This document shows, in pieces, positions 46,541 to 58,539 of a stretch of DNA of 64,000 bases. Position 1 is the stretch's first letter; every line of letters begins with the position of its first letter. Source of the stretch: Massariosphaeria phaeospora (Eukaryota > Ascomycota > Dothideomycetes > Pleosporales); the NCBI GenBank assembly GCA_011032825.1, contig JAADJZ010000005.1, positions 2,080,534 to 2,144,533 of the forward strand, given 5' to 3'. A model generated the notes under the pieces. It worked only from the letters and a program-made list of their open reading frames with translations. It ran no database searches and was not told the DNA's origin. The translations under genes were made by a program, and so were the position numbers.

Positions 46541-47724
46541 ATGATTCCTACACTTCTGATCACCGGGCTTGTGGCATTTGCACACGTCGTTCAAGGGCAT
46601 TGTAAGTCAGATGCTTCCCAATTTTCGTAACATGTGGGGGTCTAACAAGCGCAATAGATACTTTCGTCCGCATCAAGGCCGATGGCGAATGGAAGGGACC
46701 ACTGCAATACATTCGGTGAGAATCTTCCCACGAATCGCACCAACTCTCCTAGTTTCTAAAGTCAATTCCCAAGCAACAAAACCTCTCCATACGACGAGTT
46801 GAAGTACTACGAAGCCAACTTCCTCTACCGCTATTATAACTGGCCGACATACATCATCGACCGACCTGAATCAGTGCGATGCGGGCGCGACAACATGAAG
46901 CACGCAGGTACGACCGAGGTCTTGACCCTGAAGGCGGGCGAGACCATCGAGATTGCCCATCAGCGGGAAGAACCGTCCGGATGGACTGATGACATGTTCT
47001 ACGACTGTCCTGATGATCGAGGGACATGCTTCCACAAGCGGGGATGGAAGCAGGTAAGTACTTCATTGGCCTCTAAGAACACACGGCAGCATGCAGATAC
47101 TGACATGACGTCAAGGACTTCAACCATCCTGGCCCACTTCTGATTCATCTCTCCAAAGCTCCCGATGGCCAAGATATTCGCACATATGACGGCAGCGGAG
47201 AATGGGTGAAGATCCATACACTGGGTTTGACCAACCCGCAATACAACCAGCCCTTGAATTGGACCTTGTACCGAGATGAACCAGAACATGTGCGTCCCGC
47301 GCGAGCTTCATCAAATATTCACTGATTTTGAGTAGATAACGTTCAAAATCCCCGAACAAACACCACCGGGGCAGTACCTCATGCGAATGGATCTTCTCTG
47401 GTCAGGGGTTCAAAGCGAGTATATCAAGATTGGCGAGGACGGAAGCCTGGCACAGATGTACCCGAGTTGTGCGCAGTTAAACATCGTCAGTGAGTCCAAA
47501 GCAGCGCTTCCAAATGGTGTCAAGATCCCCGACATCTTCCAGCCGTTGGAGCCAGGTACGTGTTCAATATCGATTGTGTGACAAGATGCTGATGCTAGGA
47601 AGGCATGACAACGACGATGGATATGATGGAGAATAAAAAGCTTGATGAGAACTATACGTATCCTGGTGGGCCTTTGTGGGACGGCGATAAGGTACTTGTG
47701 GATAAGCCCGTTGTCTTGGGATGA
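46541..47724 (+). CDS. AA9 lytic polysaccharide monooxygenase
   Basis: Six exons: 46541-46601, 46658-46715, 46774-47053, 47116-47289, 47336-47555, 47603-47724; all GT-AG and in frame, 304 residues. A 19-residue signal peptide ends exactly before His20, so the mature N-terminus is HYTFVRIK, the histidine-brace residue. The second brace His is His137 in NHPGPLLIHLSKAP, and the axial Tyr233 is in AQMYPSCAQ, the AA9 signature. These copper enzymes cleave cellulose or hemicellulose oxidatively. The N-terminal part is divergent (NKTSPYDELKYYEAN), so the exact substrate is uncertain. A C-terminal extension (NYTYPGGPLWDGDK) lacks a CBM1 or GPI signal. Confidence 0.9.
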
Positions 47725-48006
47725 TTGGGGTGGTTCGGAAGGACCACCACAGATTAGACGAGTTTGCCACAGATGAGCCAAATGTGTATCAAACGGCGGG
47801 TCGAACTTCGAATTTGTCACGGAAGACTGAATACTATCTTGAGAGTACATTATCCGCATTTCAAAAACTGAGCTCAACCTACTGTAAGGATTGTTAGAGG
47901 TTTAGACGCAAGATGCGCCCGTGAATTTTCTCACGTTCATTCCCGCCGTGAAGGAGAGTCATGAAAGCTTACATGTGCCTTAAGTCTAAACGTCGAGTTG
48001 CATCAC

Positions 48007-51000
48007 CACAGTTGCTATCAATCAAATCAATCAAGTAGGGTCCCCCCACTTGATTTGGGTGGCGATTTTCTGGAGAGTAGATTGAATTGATTGATTTGGT
48101 AGTCTCGGAGCTCTCAACTTGATTGAGATCAGATTGGTTGATTGTGAATTGATTGGCAAACTGTATACTAAATAGAGAGATTAAATGTACAGTCAATAGA
48201 GAGATTGCTAGCGGAGGGGAGTGAGGTTATATTTGTATAAGGTTTGCTAGGCAATCTCCACCCAGTCCCATATGCTGTACAATTGATCGATTGCCTCTTC
48301 AGTAAGCGTAGTAGTCCCCTTATCTTTGAAGCCATGGCGTAGCCAGCAACGTACACAGTGAATTGCCGCGAGTAACTGAGGAGATAGAGCCCGACGTTTA
48401 GGCTCTAGGAGATCGCCGACCTCGCTAAACATACGTTCACACTCGCAGCTAGATGCTGGGATAGATAATACGTCAATAGCTAGCTGGCTGAGATGAGGAT
48501 ATAGCGTTTTCATGCCTATCCAGTAGGCTATCGGATCAATAGAGTGTGGGTGATCTGATGGGAGCTGCGGTTCCTTTCTCCATAGCTCAAACTCGTCGTT
48601 GCTATCCACGGTGGCTCGGTTTTGTACTGGATTTGTGAGGAGATTAATGCTTGCCTGGATATTGGAGACCTTGAGTTTCTTACAGGGGCGAATCTCCTCC
48701 CGGGTATCCGGTTTATACTCACTCCACAGCGCCTGAAAAGCGGCATCTGATGAGGCAATCCAGGCCGGTTGATCTGCCCATGAGTTTTGGCAGTAGAACT
48801 TCGTATTTGGGTGTAGTACTGTGGCGGCGTAGTACGCCGGCGAGTCGTCAAGCTTTCCCCAGTAATTTTGAAGCTTCTGCCACGCTGCCCGTACATTGAT
48901 AGCGAGATGATTCTCTGGCGAGTCCGCCTCGTTGTAATCAACGGCCTCATATTGCTGCGCAAGCTGCTCGTACGCATTGAGTACATACTCAAATGTGGGG
49001 ATAACGTCATGTAACGCGCCAAATCTCCCACTGTTGCCTCTGCCCTCAAGGCGTTTTGTAGCCATCTTCAATGGCTGTAGAACCTCAATGTACTAAGTAA
49101 TAACAGCCCAATCTGATGAGCTCAATCCAGTTGACGTCATCTACATTGGAGACTCAGCTACCTGATTCCCGCGGGCAGAGGCGTACGCTGCGGCCGTACG
49201 CGTATTCTCGATGTGGTACTGTATATAGGCATCTAGCGGATTCTTGAGCTTCTGAACGGCTCTCTCAAATGCCGAGCAGAAGAAGTTCCACCTAGTTACT
49301 ACTGGCTTGATTAGCTCAATCGGTTTGTATAGCTCTCCTGTAGCCTCTGCCTCCTTCTGCTGAAAGCCGTATAGCAAATCGTACTGTTGAGGCGTTTTGA
49401 TGTAGTGGAGAACATCAATGAGTACACCTAGAGGGCCATGTTTACGCCAATCCTGTAGCAAACACTCTTCAAGAGCATGCTAAGTTTCCTCGTTTTCAAA
49501 GGCGTCTCTATTCACCCCAAACATGACTGTTTGGCCGATGAGATTGAGTGTATGAGGGCCGCAGCGGAGTTGCCGATAATCTGCATCAAAGCTATACACC
49601 TCTGCTAAACAGTCCACCGCTGTATTGTTATTGCCTGCGTTATCCAATACAAAGTAACCTACTTTTTTCAAGCTAATATTGAAGCTCCGGAGAGTCTCCT
49701 GTATTACTTGAGCAATCTTTTCACCTGTGTGGGCACCAGATAGCTGTGGAAAAGAAATCGGGAGATCTTTGATGCGGCCGGCCGAATCCGCGTAGTAAGC
49801 AACAACACTGAGATAGCTTTTCTTGCCTCCTTTTACAGTCTACCTGTCAAACGATAGGTGTATTTTGCTCAGCGCCGTAGACAGGTCTGCTATAACCTAG
49901 GGCTGCAGGTAGTTGAACAGTCGCATGGTATATCGGGCTACACTTTGATAATTCTTCCATAGTGCTCTGAGAGCCTCCGGATTGGCCATTTCTAGCATAT
50001 TACGGAAAGCAGGCGTCTCAAACTCTCTCAGAGGGTGATTGTTTGCTACTAGCTACTCGATAGCTGCTATCCGAAATCTCTGTACGTCAAAGTTGCCTAG
50101 CGCGTTGCCTACTGCTTGTGGAACAATGATGCCGCCTTGTATAACTTGCTGTAGCGTACGTTGGCCACCTAGAAGGGGAATCCGTTCACCTGTAGGCGTG
50201 AGACGGTGGCCTCTCTTTTGTGCCTGGAGATGATTGGCAGCAGAAGAAGTTGACGCCGTAACGTCATATAACCCAGTGCCTCCTCTATCAATCGTTTTAT
50301 CCCTGTGGCAATACGCACATACGAAGAATATACGCTGCGGCAACCGGCGGAGGCAAACGGGATAGCCGTGGCGATAGATCCATGACTTCTTGTGTTTCTG
50401 TGTACGTAGGGGGGCCATATAATCAGGGAGGCGCGCCCAGTCGATCTCATCAAAGTTATCCTCGAATCGCGCATCGAAATTGGCGTCGGGAGGAGGCAAT
50501 TCACCCTCTGTAGCAGACGGGGCAACAGAGGTGGCAGCAGGTGCGGGCGATGAGTCGACGCGCTCTCTTATCTCATCTTCGAATGTTTGAGTGCTCTGCG
50601 AGTCGGCAGCGCGCGCGCCGCGGCGGCTATGGGAACGTTGGGTGGCCATAAATACGGGCAATAAAGTGAATAACTACAAGCAACGGGCAGAGATAGGCGC
50701 AAATTTTCAGGTGCTGGCTACTCAGGGGGCGTGCGTTGACTACTTGACTCGTACATCCGGTCGATCATGGCCAAAAACGAACTCCAGAAATCCTATCACG
50801 AACTAGCTCTACACCAAACTGTACAGCCTCAAAAACACGTCAAACCGTACAATACACAGTCTTCGGCCACCTCAGAGATCTCCTGCAGAAAACAATCAAT
50901 CTGTATCCAAGTTTCCAATCAATCAAGACGTCACTGATTGATTTGCCTACAAAATCTCAAGAGAGTGAATTGATTTGATTGATTTGTTACATAATCAAGT

Positions 51001-51045
51001 GATCAATCAAGTGGTTGCAACAGACTTGATTGTTAGCATCTGTGC
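48007..51045 (-). mobile_element. hAT DNA transposon, complete with TIRs and target duplication, inactivated
   Basis: The left end CACAGTTGCTATCAATCAA (from 48007) and the reverse complement of the right end, CACAGATGCTAACAATCAA, match at 17 of 19 positions. The element is flanked by TGCATCAC at 47999-48006 and again at 51046-51053, an 8-bp direct repeat as hAT elements make; the exact edge is uncertain by a base or two. Both subterminal zones are rich in TTGATTGATT words, probable transposase-binding sites. The transposase gene inside reads leftward. Confidence 0.88.
48247..50649 (-). pseudogene. hAT transposase, single frame with six TAG stops
   Basis: One frame runs 801 codons from ATG 50649 to TAG 48249-48247. 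It is interrupted only by stops at 50055-50053, 49899-49897, 49842-49840, 49482-49480, 49143-49141 and 49095-49093, every one a TAG, with no frameshift. Domains in order: BED-type zinc finger (CAYCHRD with HLQAQKRGH), RNase-H-like core (VGYFVLDNAGNNNTAVDCL is the second acidic block; an RxTV block with a lost Trp is the first), and the C-terminal hATC dimerisation domain (LSIPASSCECERMFSEVGDL). Neighbouring residues suggest CAG-to-TAG and TGG-to-TAG changes. Confidence 0.88.
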
Positions 51046-52492
51046 TGCATCACCCTTGGGTTCCGGATCATGGGAGCGGACCGCGCGGAAGTGTCATGCG
51101 TACTCCGTCAGCGACGCGTCAGCAAGATTGAAGAAACTTCGCGCTGGAACCTTACTACCAGATCCGACCTCACGCAAAAGAAGCAGTCCTGCGTGAGATT
51201 GTCATAGTTACTTCCGCTTAGTGAGAACAAAACATATGTGCTGCTATCCCGTGTCACGTCTTCCGGAGCGCAAGAGGATACTTTACGGCATTGTTGAATC
51301 GTTTGAGCTCACCGGCATCAGCGACGATTTGGTTCATGGGACCCCGGACACTGTAACGATCGATGAGAAGCGGAGCAAGTCAGGGTATAGCCCAGAATGG
51401 TCGTGCAGTTTTATTACTCTGTTTCATCCGCTCCTTGAGACGGGACTAACTTCCTATTTTTCTTTCGCTGACGGGTCTGCTTGAGCAAAAGCCGATAGCA
51501 CAATACGGCGAATGAAACCCTAGGCATGATAATATCCAGGCCATTTCTCGGGAGATACCCCACATCAACGAAGTTTTCGGTGATCGCCGGAATCTTTTGA
51601 CTTCGTGAAAGGGAAGCGGTACCATGCTGAAGCTCCACCACCTCACCGCCTCACGAGAAAGAAGTAGCTTCATGTTGAATAGACGTTTTATGTGTCTCGG
51701 GACCGAAAGCTGACCTCATTTTACTGCAAGTTGACACCGACGAGCATGTATTGTGTGTCGCTTGCGCACATGATTCAACATCCATGTTGAGAGTGCCTTC
51801 GAACCTAGTGTCGACCTGACGTCATTGCAGTCTCAGTGCCGGACGCTGAGCAGATTGGTGTAAAGGATTCTTTGTATTACTTGTCGATTTTTTAAGCGCT
51901 CCGTAAAAGGAAGCGGCTCCGAGCTGCTACCTGAGCCGTGAAAGCCGACCGCGCGTTAGGGTGGGCCGAAATTAAGAGAGGAGTCATCCCGCTGACGCTG
52001 GTCGCGAGAGTCAGCATCGAATTGTGGGGGAGAAAGCGGCTTCCGAAGTTCATCCTCGTGGCTCGTCATCTCAGCCGCCCATGGAGTGAAAGTCAATGCT
52101 GCAATTGATTGTGAGATCCAATCTCCAAAGGTGTCGCGGCTCACTAATGCCTGACGCTGCCCCCATTCTGTTGAGGAGAGCGATCTGTGCTTGGGGATGG
52201 CGACGCGACGATATCATATCCCGCGCCGCGTCGACCGCTCGCTTTTGTGAGGTCGGTGCCAGGAAGATAGTCATCTGGTACCGCTGCTTAGGGGATCGGA
52301 AACCAAGACCGCGCTGGCAGGGATATCATCGGTCGGTATGACCTCCCGCCACGAAGATGCAGGATCGTCGTCGTCGTTAACATCTTGTGCAAGCACGGTC
52401 GACGCCGTCGGGCAAAAGCAGCTCGCTTGACTTCATGCTGAGGCTCCACCGCCATACGAGACTCGCAAAGAAGAAGCTTCTGTCGCCTCATC
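51046..52492. other. Region of gene relics downstream of the interrupted gene
   Basis: No intact gene. Minus-strand frames around 51956-52144 (DTFGDWISQSIAALTFTPWA) and 52288-52512 (EIQPEMRRQKLLLCESRMA) look coding and may be frameshifted 3' parts of the pseudogene at 52493. A stretch at about 51597-51673 resembles 52430-52486 on the same strand. Confidence 0.35.
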
Positions 52493-52956
52493 TCAGGCTG
52501 GATCTCGGACACCCGAACTGGATGACGATGTTGTCACTATGGCGCGCGGCTTGGGCAATCCGGCGTCGGCGACGTGGTCGGCGACCCGTCGTTGAGCGAG
52601 CGTCATGGCATAGTGTATAACGTCGAGATCGTGATAGAGTTTCACCAACGCAGACGGGTCGACTTTCGACCTGCTGCCGGATAAAGTGTTTTCAACTGGA
52701 TATCGTATCGTGGTCGATCGGGCGGGGTGCACTTGCTGTGCGAAACGGGCTGCCTCGTCAGCACCGTCACCAATTCCCTTCAACTGGCGTCGGATCACGT
52801 TCTCGACTCGATCGAGGAAGACTTGGCGTATTCCCGCCGGCATGCGGACGATAAGTAGATGGTTCTCTTCGTTGTACCCATACCTGTGCATCCCCGTTAT
52901 TAGCTTCTATGCTTGCTGTGTCCGGAGCACACGTACCGAGGATGGTATACGGTAGG
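52493..52956 (-). pseudogene. 3' part of a gene split by pogo insertions
   Basis: Minus strand: a short exon piece 52956-52937, a 53-nt GTACGT...CACAG intron (52936-52884), then an exon from 52883 open to TGA 52495-52493. It encodes YGYNEENHLLIVRMPAGIRQ, continues with a helical part and then a Ser run. Its 5' continuation is 57326-57177, on the far side of two transposons: with both removed the reading frame passes through the junction codon without a break. Beyond the stop, other frames read as protein, so the 3' end is also frameshifted. The family is not recognised. Confidence 0.65.
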
Positions 52957-55037
52957 TAATGCTCGTGTTCGCGTAATGCTCACCCCAACTACATTACTGC
53001 GATAGCAAATACGAGGCTGCGCAACCACCCCCAATAGCTATTATTAGAAGATAACTTGGCGTATTGTTCTATAGAGGTAGCTCTACAACTTTGGCTATCT
53101 AAGTTTTGCCGGAAGATTGACGGCCCGGCCGCGCCGGGTGAGAGTTGGTGGAGGCGCTGGTGCAGGCACCTCCTTAGCAGCACCCCTAACAGCACCACCC
53201 ACGCGTCGTTCTTTTACCTGAGGCTTACAGGTACGGGGCTTTGATACCTTGCAATTACAATCCTAGTGTTGTTATTGCAATTTTTTAGCGTCGTTGGCTC
53301 GTTTTTGAGCATCGCGCTTGGCCGCCTTTACAGCCCTCTCCTCCTTCTGCGCCTTCTTGAGTCTTTCACGCTCAACCCGCCTAATCTGAGCCTGCTCTTC
53401 TCGAATACGTTTAGCCTCGGCCTTCATATCCTTTGTCCTAAGTCGCTCAAGTTGCTCTTCCTCCTTGTCCTTCTCCTTCTGTACCCTCTGATCAGTGGCA
53501 TGGCAGATTGTCCTTGGTGATAGAAGCTAAGCCCTCCAATAAGCCTCTCTATTTATCTGAAGATCTAGAGCGTTAATAGAGGTTTCATAGTCTCTCTGCT
53601 TCCGTTCCAAGGCGAACCTAAGGCCGTTGTTTACGTACTCTACAATAGCTTGCTGCGCTTGTAGTAAAAAAAGCGTTCCTTTTACTATCTCAGCCTTACG
53701 GCTACCAAGGGTGATAGGCTTACTCATAAGCAACCGAATCGAAGCCCTATTAACCGTATCAATCGTAGTAGAGTACTTAGGGGACTCTGGCGTTGTATTG
53801 CGGAACTTTTTAAGCACTTGCTCAGCGTTAAATAGAGCAATACTAGTAGTCGAAAATAAGCTTCGGACGTTGGCGACAGTGAAGGAGGCATTCTAGGCAT
53901 TTTTGAATAGGTAGTAGAAGTTTCTCTTCTTAAGGAATAGTAGCTCTTGTGTCTTCTCTAGGTAATTTTCTAAAGCTGTGCTATACGCTTTGCTAAGAGA
54001 GAAAAAAAAGCCTACATCTAGCGGCTGCAACGTATGAGTATAAAGAAGTAGCAACAGAGGTAAGATTCTCTAGAGACGACAGTAGTCCATAAACTCCTGT
54101 GTATAATAAAATAAGTAGCTATCTAGAAAGAGTAATCGGTGACGTAGAGAGTTCTTGTCCTTAGTATACCTATCAAACACGTCTCTTAGCCAAGCTACTC
54201 TTATATCGTTGTTGCTCTATCCCGTCTAGGTTGTGCCTACTATTACCTTATCGTCCTCGTACTCTATATCCTTCGTCCAGCGTTCTTGAATGTTACTAGA
54301 AGTTGAGCTATATAGTACGCTTGGTAGCAGCGCGCTCCTATCAGCACAAACGGCTGCTATCACCGTCAACTACTCCCTTGACCTATCTTGAATAGGTTGA
54401 CAACGTTCTTCTCGCTCCTATAAGTCTCTACTAAAGACTCTGTAGCTACTTTCACCTCTACCAAGGTAGAAGCCCTTCTCATCTATATTGTATATATCAG
54501 ACGGTCGGCAGTGGTATTTGCGAAGGATTTTGTCGAGATCGCGAAACCACTACTCGTATTTGTATAGGGAATCTGCCCTGTTGCAGAGACGGTCCTTCCC
54601 CTTGCCGTGATGCGATTTCAGCTCATCTTTGTGACGGGCGAGGAAGCGCGTCACCCAAGTTTCTAAGGCAGGCTTCCCGGCGATTGAGGCGCAAAAATTC
54701 CGCAGCATCCGCCTGCTAGGTGGCAAGCCCTCCTCAGTCAACCGTCTGATATGTCTTATGAGATCTAACTCTTGTTGTGAGCTGAAGTGTCGCTGGTTGA
54801 TTGATTTGGTGGCATACGCGTCACATTTGCCTTGATGTCGGCGGGCGAGCGTGTGGCGTGATACACCAAAGTGGAGGGCAACTTTTGTGTACGAGGATCG
54901 TGCATTCGATGGCTGCGATTCTAAAAATTCAATCGCTGCATTGATCGGATCTATATTGGGTGAGATATCGCGTGTGGAAGTTATAGGTAAAACGGTGTTG
55001 TTGTGTTGGGGTGAGCATTACGCGAACACGAGCATTA
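52957..55037 (-). mobile_element. pogo/Fot1-like transposon A, 33-bp TIRs, degraded transposase
   Basis: The left end TAATGCTCGTGTTCGCG... (52957) reappears as a perfect inverted copy at 55005-55037, 33 bp including the TA target. The minus-strand transposase is recognisable despite many stops: HTH/CENP-B-type DNA-binding part (LPPSRRMLRNFCASIAG, WVTRFLARH), first catalytic Asp in YNIDEKGF, second in FLDSY, third in LQPLDV, and a basic C-terminal tail with RRGRAV. Length is 2.08 kb. Its right TA is the left TA of transposon B. Confidence 0.88.
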
Positions 55038-57178
55038 GAGTGCCCGTGCGCTACACGAGCTATTACAGTACACGAGCCACCCCTTCTAAAATCAGCGCGC
55101 GCAAAAATGAAGCTGTAGAGCTACATACAAATTGTATTATTATGAGATTTTCTAGTGTAGTACTATATAGAGCCTTGCGCAGCTTTTGTACTACTTAAAT
55201 TTTTGTGGTACCTTAATTTGGCGGCCGCGCGTGGTGGTTTTAGGTGGAGGCGATGGCGGCGGAGGTGCAGCATCAACACCACTTTTAGCACCTACAACAC
55301 GACGCTTTTTTGTAGATTTTAAAGCAGCGCTTCGTGAGGCTTTTCGCTTGCCCTTGTTTAGTGTATCGCGAGATTTTTGTGAGGTTGCAGCGTCGCGTTG
55401 CTGCTTTTTGAGCGCGCGCGCTGCGGCTAGTTCTGCAGCCCTTGCTTTACGCTCCTCTGCCGCGCGCTCCCTCGCGATTTGCCGCAGCGCCTTTGCCTCC
55501 TCTGCCATCTTTTTCTTGTATAGTGTAGCTGCAGCTTTGAGCTCGCGATTGTGAGTTTTCTGGAGTTTTTCCTGCTTCTCTTCGCGCTGTCTGACCGTCT
55601 CGCGCGCACGAGCTTCTCGAACCTTGCGAGGACTCTATAGTATAGCACTGCTGTGAAACTCCTCGCGCTGCTGCAGGTCAAGGACCTTACTCTTCTTCTT
55701 ATGCTTCTGTTTGGTAGTGATCGCGGCGCGCAGGCCTTCGTTTTCGTAGTAGAGGAGCTCGTTTTGAACCTGTAGAGAGTGTAATGCAGCAGCGACGCGT
55801 TTGCCTTCAGCTTTTCCCTTATTCGCAACCGCAGCGTCTAAATTTTTTCGCAGGTCTCTCCAACTATCCCTATCACCTAGCTCCCGCAGTTCTGTATCCC
55901 TATCTTGATCAGAGGTAGTAGTGTTAAAGCGTTTTAGTATAACCTCCGCATCTATCGGCCACACGCCTGTAGCTTGAAAACTCTTCAAAATAAGCTCCGG
56001 CCTCATTGTACTGCCCCACGCTGACCAAAATATCGGAAAAAAGTCGCCTTTCTTGACGCTAATAAGCCCTTGCGATCGGTGTAGATAGCGGTTGAGTTCT
56101 TAAGTATAGTGCTTCGAAAGCGGCGAGAACATCACTACATCGAGCGGCTGTAAGGTGTGAGTTGAATGAGGAAGAAAGACGGCAAGAAGGATCTTTTTAG
56201 CGTCGCAGTAGTCGATAAACTCGCGCGTAATGTAGCTGCCGTAGCTGTCAACAATAAAGAAGCGCTATTGCCGACGCGCTTTCGTTGCAGTATAGCGCTC
56301 AAACAACTGCTTAAGCCATGCTAATCCAATATCGTTATTCGTCTATCCTGAGGTTGAGTTAGTAACAAGAACCTCGTGTTTTCCAGCTTCAATAGAGTCA
56401 ACCTAGCTCGATTGCAACCCAGCTTTTCTCTCGTAGATGAGAGCGGGCGGCAGTGAGCTCCCATCGCTACAAACGCAAGCTAGAAGCGTGATCTATTTCC
56501 TATTGCCATCTTGTATAGCCGCCGTACGCAGTTTTGCTAGCTAGATTGCTTTAGAAAAGACGCGTTTGGTGCGTGTAGTTATGCTAACGAAGAAGCTTTT
56601 CTTATCTATATTGTAGGTATTGCCCGGCTCTACATCGTACTCCCGCATTTTCCTATAGAGTAGTTGAAAGTATAGGTCGTATTTCTTATATGAATTAGCT
56701 TGGTGACGATTGCAATCAAGCCCGGCGCTTTATTTGACTGTAAGCTTATTCTTGTGTTGATGCAGAAAGCGCGAAACCCACGCATCTAAAGCTTCTTATT
56801 TTGCAACTGCACTTGCGAAATTTCGTACCATCTCTCGTGTAGGTGGCAAGCTTCGCTCAGTGCATCTTTTTATGTATATAACGAGTTCTGCCTCTTGTTG
56901 TAAGTCGAGTAATTGCTAGTGTTCGTAGTACTTCGTCTGAGACTGCGATGTGCCTTGGTGTCTTCGCGACAGCGTCGTGCGATCAACGCCGAACTGTTTG
57001 GCAACTTGGCGGTACGAGAAAGATGCGCCGGGTTCGCGCAAGTTGATTGCTTTAATTGCAGCGTTGATTGGATCCATATTGGTAGAGTAACGACGTGTCA
57101 AAGTTGGGATAGATCATATGTTTTGAAGTTGGGGTGGCTCGTGTACTGTAATGGCTCGCGTAGCGCACGGGCACTCTA
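55036..57178 (-). mobile_element. pogo/Fot1-like transposon B, about 48-bp TIRs, degraded transposase
   Basis: Ends are TAGAGTGCCCGTGCGCTAC... at 55036 and its inverse ending at 57178; two mismatches in about 48 bp. The minus-strand transposase starts at ATG 57101 (MDPINAAIKAIN, HTH region VAKQFGVDRTTLSRR), carries YNIDKKSFF, FIVDSYGSY and LQPLDVVMFSPL (the three Asp), a long coiled, Arg/Ala-rich C-terminus and ends KTTTRGRQIKVPQKF. Several TAG and TAA stops break it. The transposase is homologous to that of A but the TIRs differ, so these are separate families. Confidence 0.88.
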
Positions 57179-57326
57179 CGCGCACATCCTCGGTACCGGA
57201 TTTATTCCACGAATCCTCGCAGGTCCTGTCCTGCTCCAGCCGGTGCTCAATCGCACTGTGTTCTCCTTCTGCAAGCGGGAACTCTGAACGCGGCGTGATG
57301 ATGAGATTGCGTTGTGGCATGGACAT
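57177..57326 (-). pseudogene. 5' part of the gene split by pogo insertions
   Basis: ATG 57326 opens MSMPQRNLIITPRSEFPLAE and runs to the TA at 57177-57178. Joining to 52956 with one TA retained keeps the frame (GTA codon), then reaches the exon-intron boundary at 52937. The GTG-CAC-rich sequence further right has no other ATG in frame. Confidence 0.6.
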
Positions 57327-58539
57327 GGCCAAGTGCACCGGAAGGAAAGGGAGACGCCGCCGGAGCGGGGCACCCGACCCCGCCACCCGCGTGCACGTGC
57401 ACACGCGTCGCGAGGTTGAAAGCGCGTTTCGCCAGCCTCGAATGCTCCCTACATTCTACTGACTACATTAAGCGCCTATCAACCCAGCACCCGCGTAGAA
57501 GCAAGCAATGAAAGGCCAAGACAAGAAAACGCAGATGTGGCTTGAGAGAAAGACGAAGAAGTACGCCGGTTGCGAAGTGCGAGATGGAATTTGCTTCGAG
57601 TGTTTGGGAAGGCTTTTTAGGGCGAGATCGAGACGGAAACCCCACATCAAGACAGGTTCTCAAATGGTAGGAGAGAGAGAGAGAGAGTGTGTGTATGTGT
57701 GTGTGTCTGTGCGGATGCGATCACTTTCGAGATTGTCTACCGGAAATAACCATGAAGGTCCTTCCGAGGGGTACAATATCCATGCTGTCCCCAGAAGCCT
57801 TTTTCTACTTCGACAACAGTGATATCGTAATTATGCCCATGCGTTCTCGAGTTGTCATCTCAGAATACATCTGCATAGATTGCTTGTCGTGGAGGAGCTG
57901 GCGTCATGTGCGGCTTTCATGAGGGCAGTTTCCACCTATCAGATTCCGAGACCCTAAAAAGTCCAACGTAGTGGACGCCACGAACACTCACCCTACTTGT
58001 GACTAAGGTGCCCTAGAGCCCGAGTGAGTCGACACCGACCGGACAAATTAAATTGAAGACGTCGCGACTGGGTTGCTCTCCACGATTCGGCACGCTACCC
58101 GGTAATCTGACGGTGTTCCGTCCGTGCACACCCCGCATTCCCTGGCCTTGGTCCTACACCGGAATAATCTAATTCAGCGGGTACTTGCATGGTTGAATTA
58201 GACCACCAACTCGATTAGGTTATGAGAGACTTGTTTGTATGAGACTCTAGGGCACAGCAGGGCTCTTAGAACCACATGACAGGAAGGAAGTACTATGCCC
58301 GCCCAGAACCCCTGGGATAATTAGGTGCGACAGCGCTGCCGTTATGCGCTGCCGTTGTGCACTGCCTTTGCTGTTGCTAATGACTGGATATCGTAGGACG
58401 CGAGCATGGTCATGCAATATTCCCCGGCCAGGGACGGAACGAAAAGGTATAAAGATGAGAGAAGACTGCAGCTTGACAGGAAGGCAAGGAACACCCGACA
58501 ACTCACAACAACAGCACACCCTCATTCCTGAATTCCAAG
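57327..58539. other. Intergenic interval with a GA/TG microsatellite
   Basis: 1.2 kb. A GAGAGA...GTGTGT simple repeat lies at about 57671-57705. No gene seen. The last 100 bases before 58540 (GGTATAAAGATG at about 58446) look like a core promoter and leader for the GH12 gene. Confidence 0.5.

Noticed and set aside
48247..50649. TAG read as a sense codon in this organism
   Set aside because: Many intact genes here end in TAG (for example 17967, 45632, 38290), so TAG works as a stop.
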